Part shown: positions 63,817-64,000 of the stretch, in pieces
Layout: every line of letters begins with the position of its first letter
Numbering within the stretch: position 1 is the first letter of the stretch
Source of the DNA: Danio rerio
Lineage: Eukaryota; Chordata; Actinopteri; Cypriniformes; Danionidae
Length of the DNA: 64,000 bases
Reading direction: 5' to 3'
NCBI RefSeq assembly: GCF_049306965.1
Contig: NC_133197.1
Span: 8,444,501-8,508,500, forward strand
The notes under the pieces: generated by a model
What the model was told of the DNA's origin: nothing
Databases searched by the model: none
The model's input: the letters and a program-made list of their open reading frames with translations, nothing else
Translations under genes and position numbers: made by a program

Positions 63817-64000
63817 CTGCAAAACAAACAGAAACAGCATCTCAGAGACTGAAACACTGCTGAGAATGTTAGTGAGAAATCATTTAAAGGGAGAGAATTA
63901 AGTCTCGTCTTTTGAACATAATTATTTTAAATTATTCAGCTATGAATAAAGAACAAATATATTAATTATCAGCAAATTGTGAAATGAGCAGTTAATACCT

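Overview
The window looks like genomic DNA from a teleost, most likely zebrafish (Danio rerio) or a close relative. The evidence is the repeat content: DANA/mermaid SINEs, many hAT and Tc1-type miniature elements, a DIRS element and a BEL/Pao element. The genes are vertebrate-style, with short phase-1 exons, GT-AG splice sites and AATAAA signals. No bacterial or organellar genes were seen. There is no search behind any family name; all are read from the sequence.

The host content is a tandem array of immunoglobulin-superfamily receptor genes resembling the CD2/SLAM family. Two gene types alternate. Plus-strand genes encode signal peptide, a V-type domain without the canonical disulfide, a cysteine-rich C2 domain, a membrane helix and a tail. 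Minus-strand genes encode signal peptide, one disulfide-less V domain, a membrane helix and a short tail, and carry five more open V exons further downstream. From left to right: the last exon of a plus gene (5-172); minus gene A (6268-20162); plus gene D (21566-35492); a broken minus copy C (37438-38572); plus gene E (41255-43799); minus gene B (48012 to beyond the right edge). A/D and C/E are head-to-head pairs separated by about 1.4 and 2.7 kb, so the array grew by duplication of a divergent two-gene module. Neighbouring genes are otherwise tail to tail.

The rest is mobile DNA. A fossil LTR element with a 30-bp protein-coding minisatellite lies at 1350-3540. A DIRS element (28952-35079) sits inside a TTAA-flanked DNA element (28195-35293), itself in the last intron of gene D. 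A BEL/Pao element with apparently identical LTRs (50657-58203) sits in an intron of gene B. Two nested hAT elements (16433-18615 and 16738-18065) sit in an intron of gene A. A 644-bp element with long inverted ends and a 9-bp target duplication (38797-39440) sits between C and E. Because the modules are paralogous, one copy often preserves the uninterrupted site of an insertion in the other, so many insertions can be ordered before or after the duplication.

Functionally, the plus genes look like two-domain adhesion or signalling receptors, one (D) with an ITIM-like tyrosine motif and others (E and the 5-172 copy) with short tails. The minus genes look like single-V receptors whose extra V exons lie, oddly, after the membrane exon. 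Whether products of a head-to-head pair bind one another is inference only.
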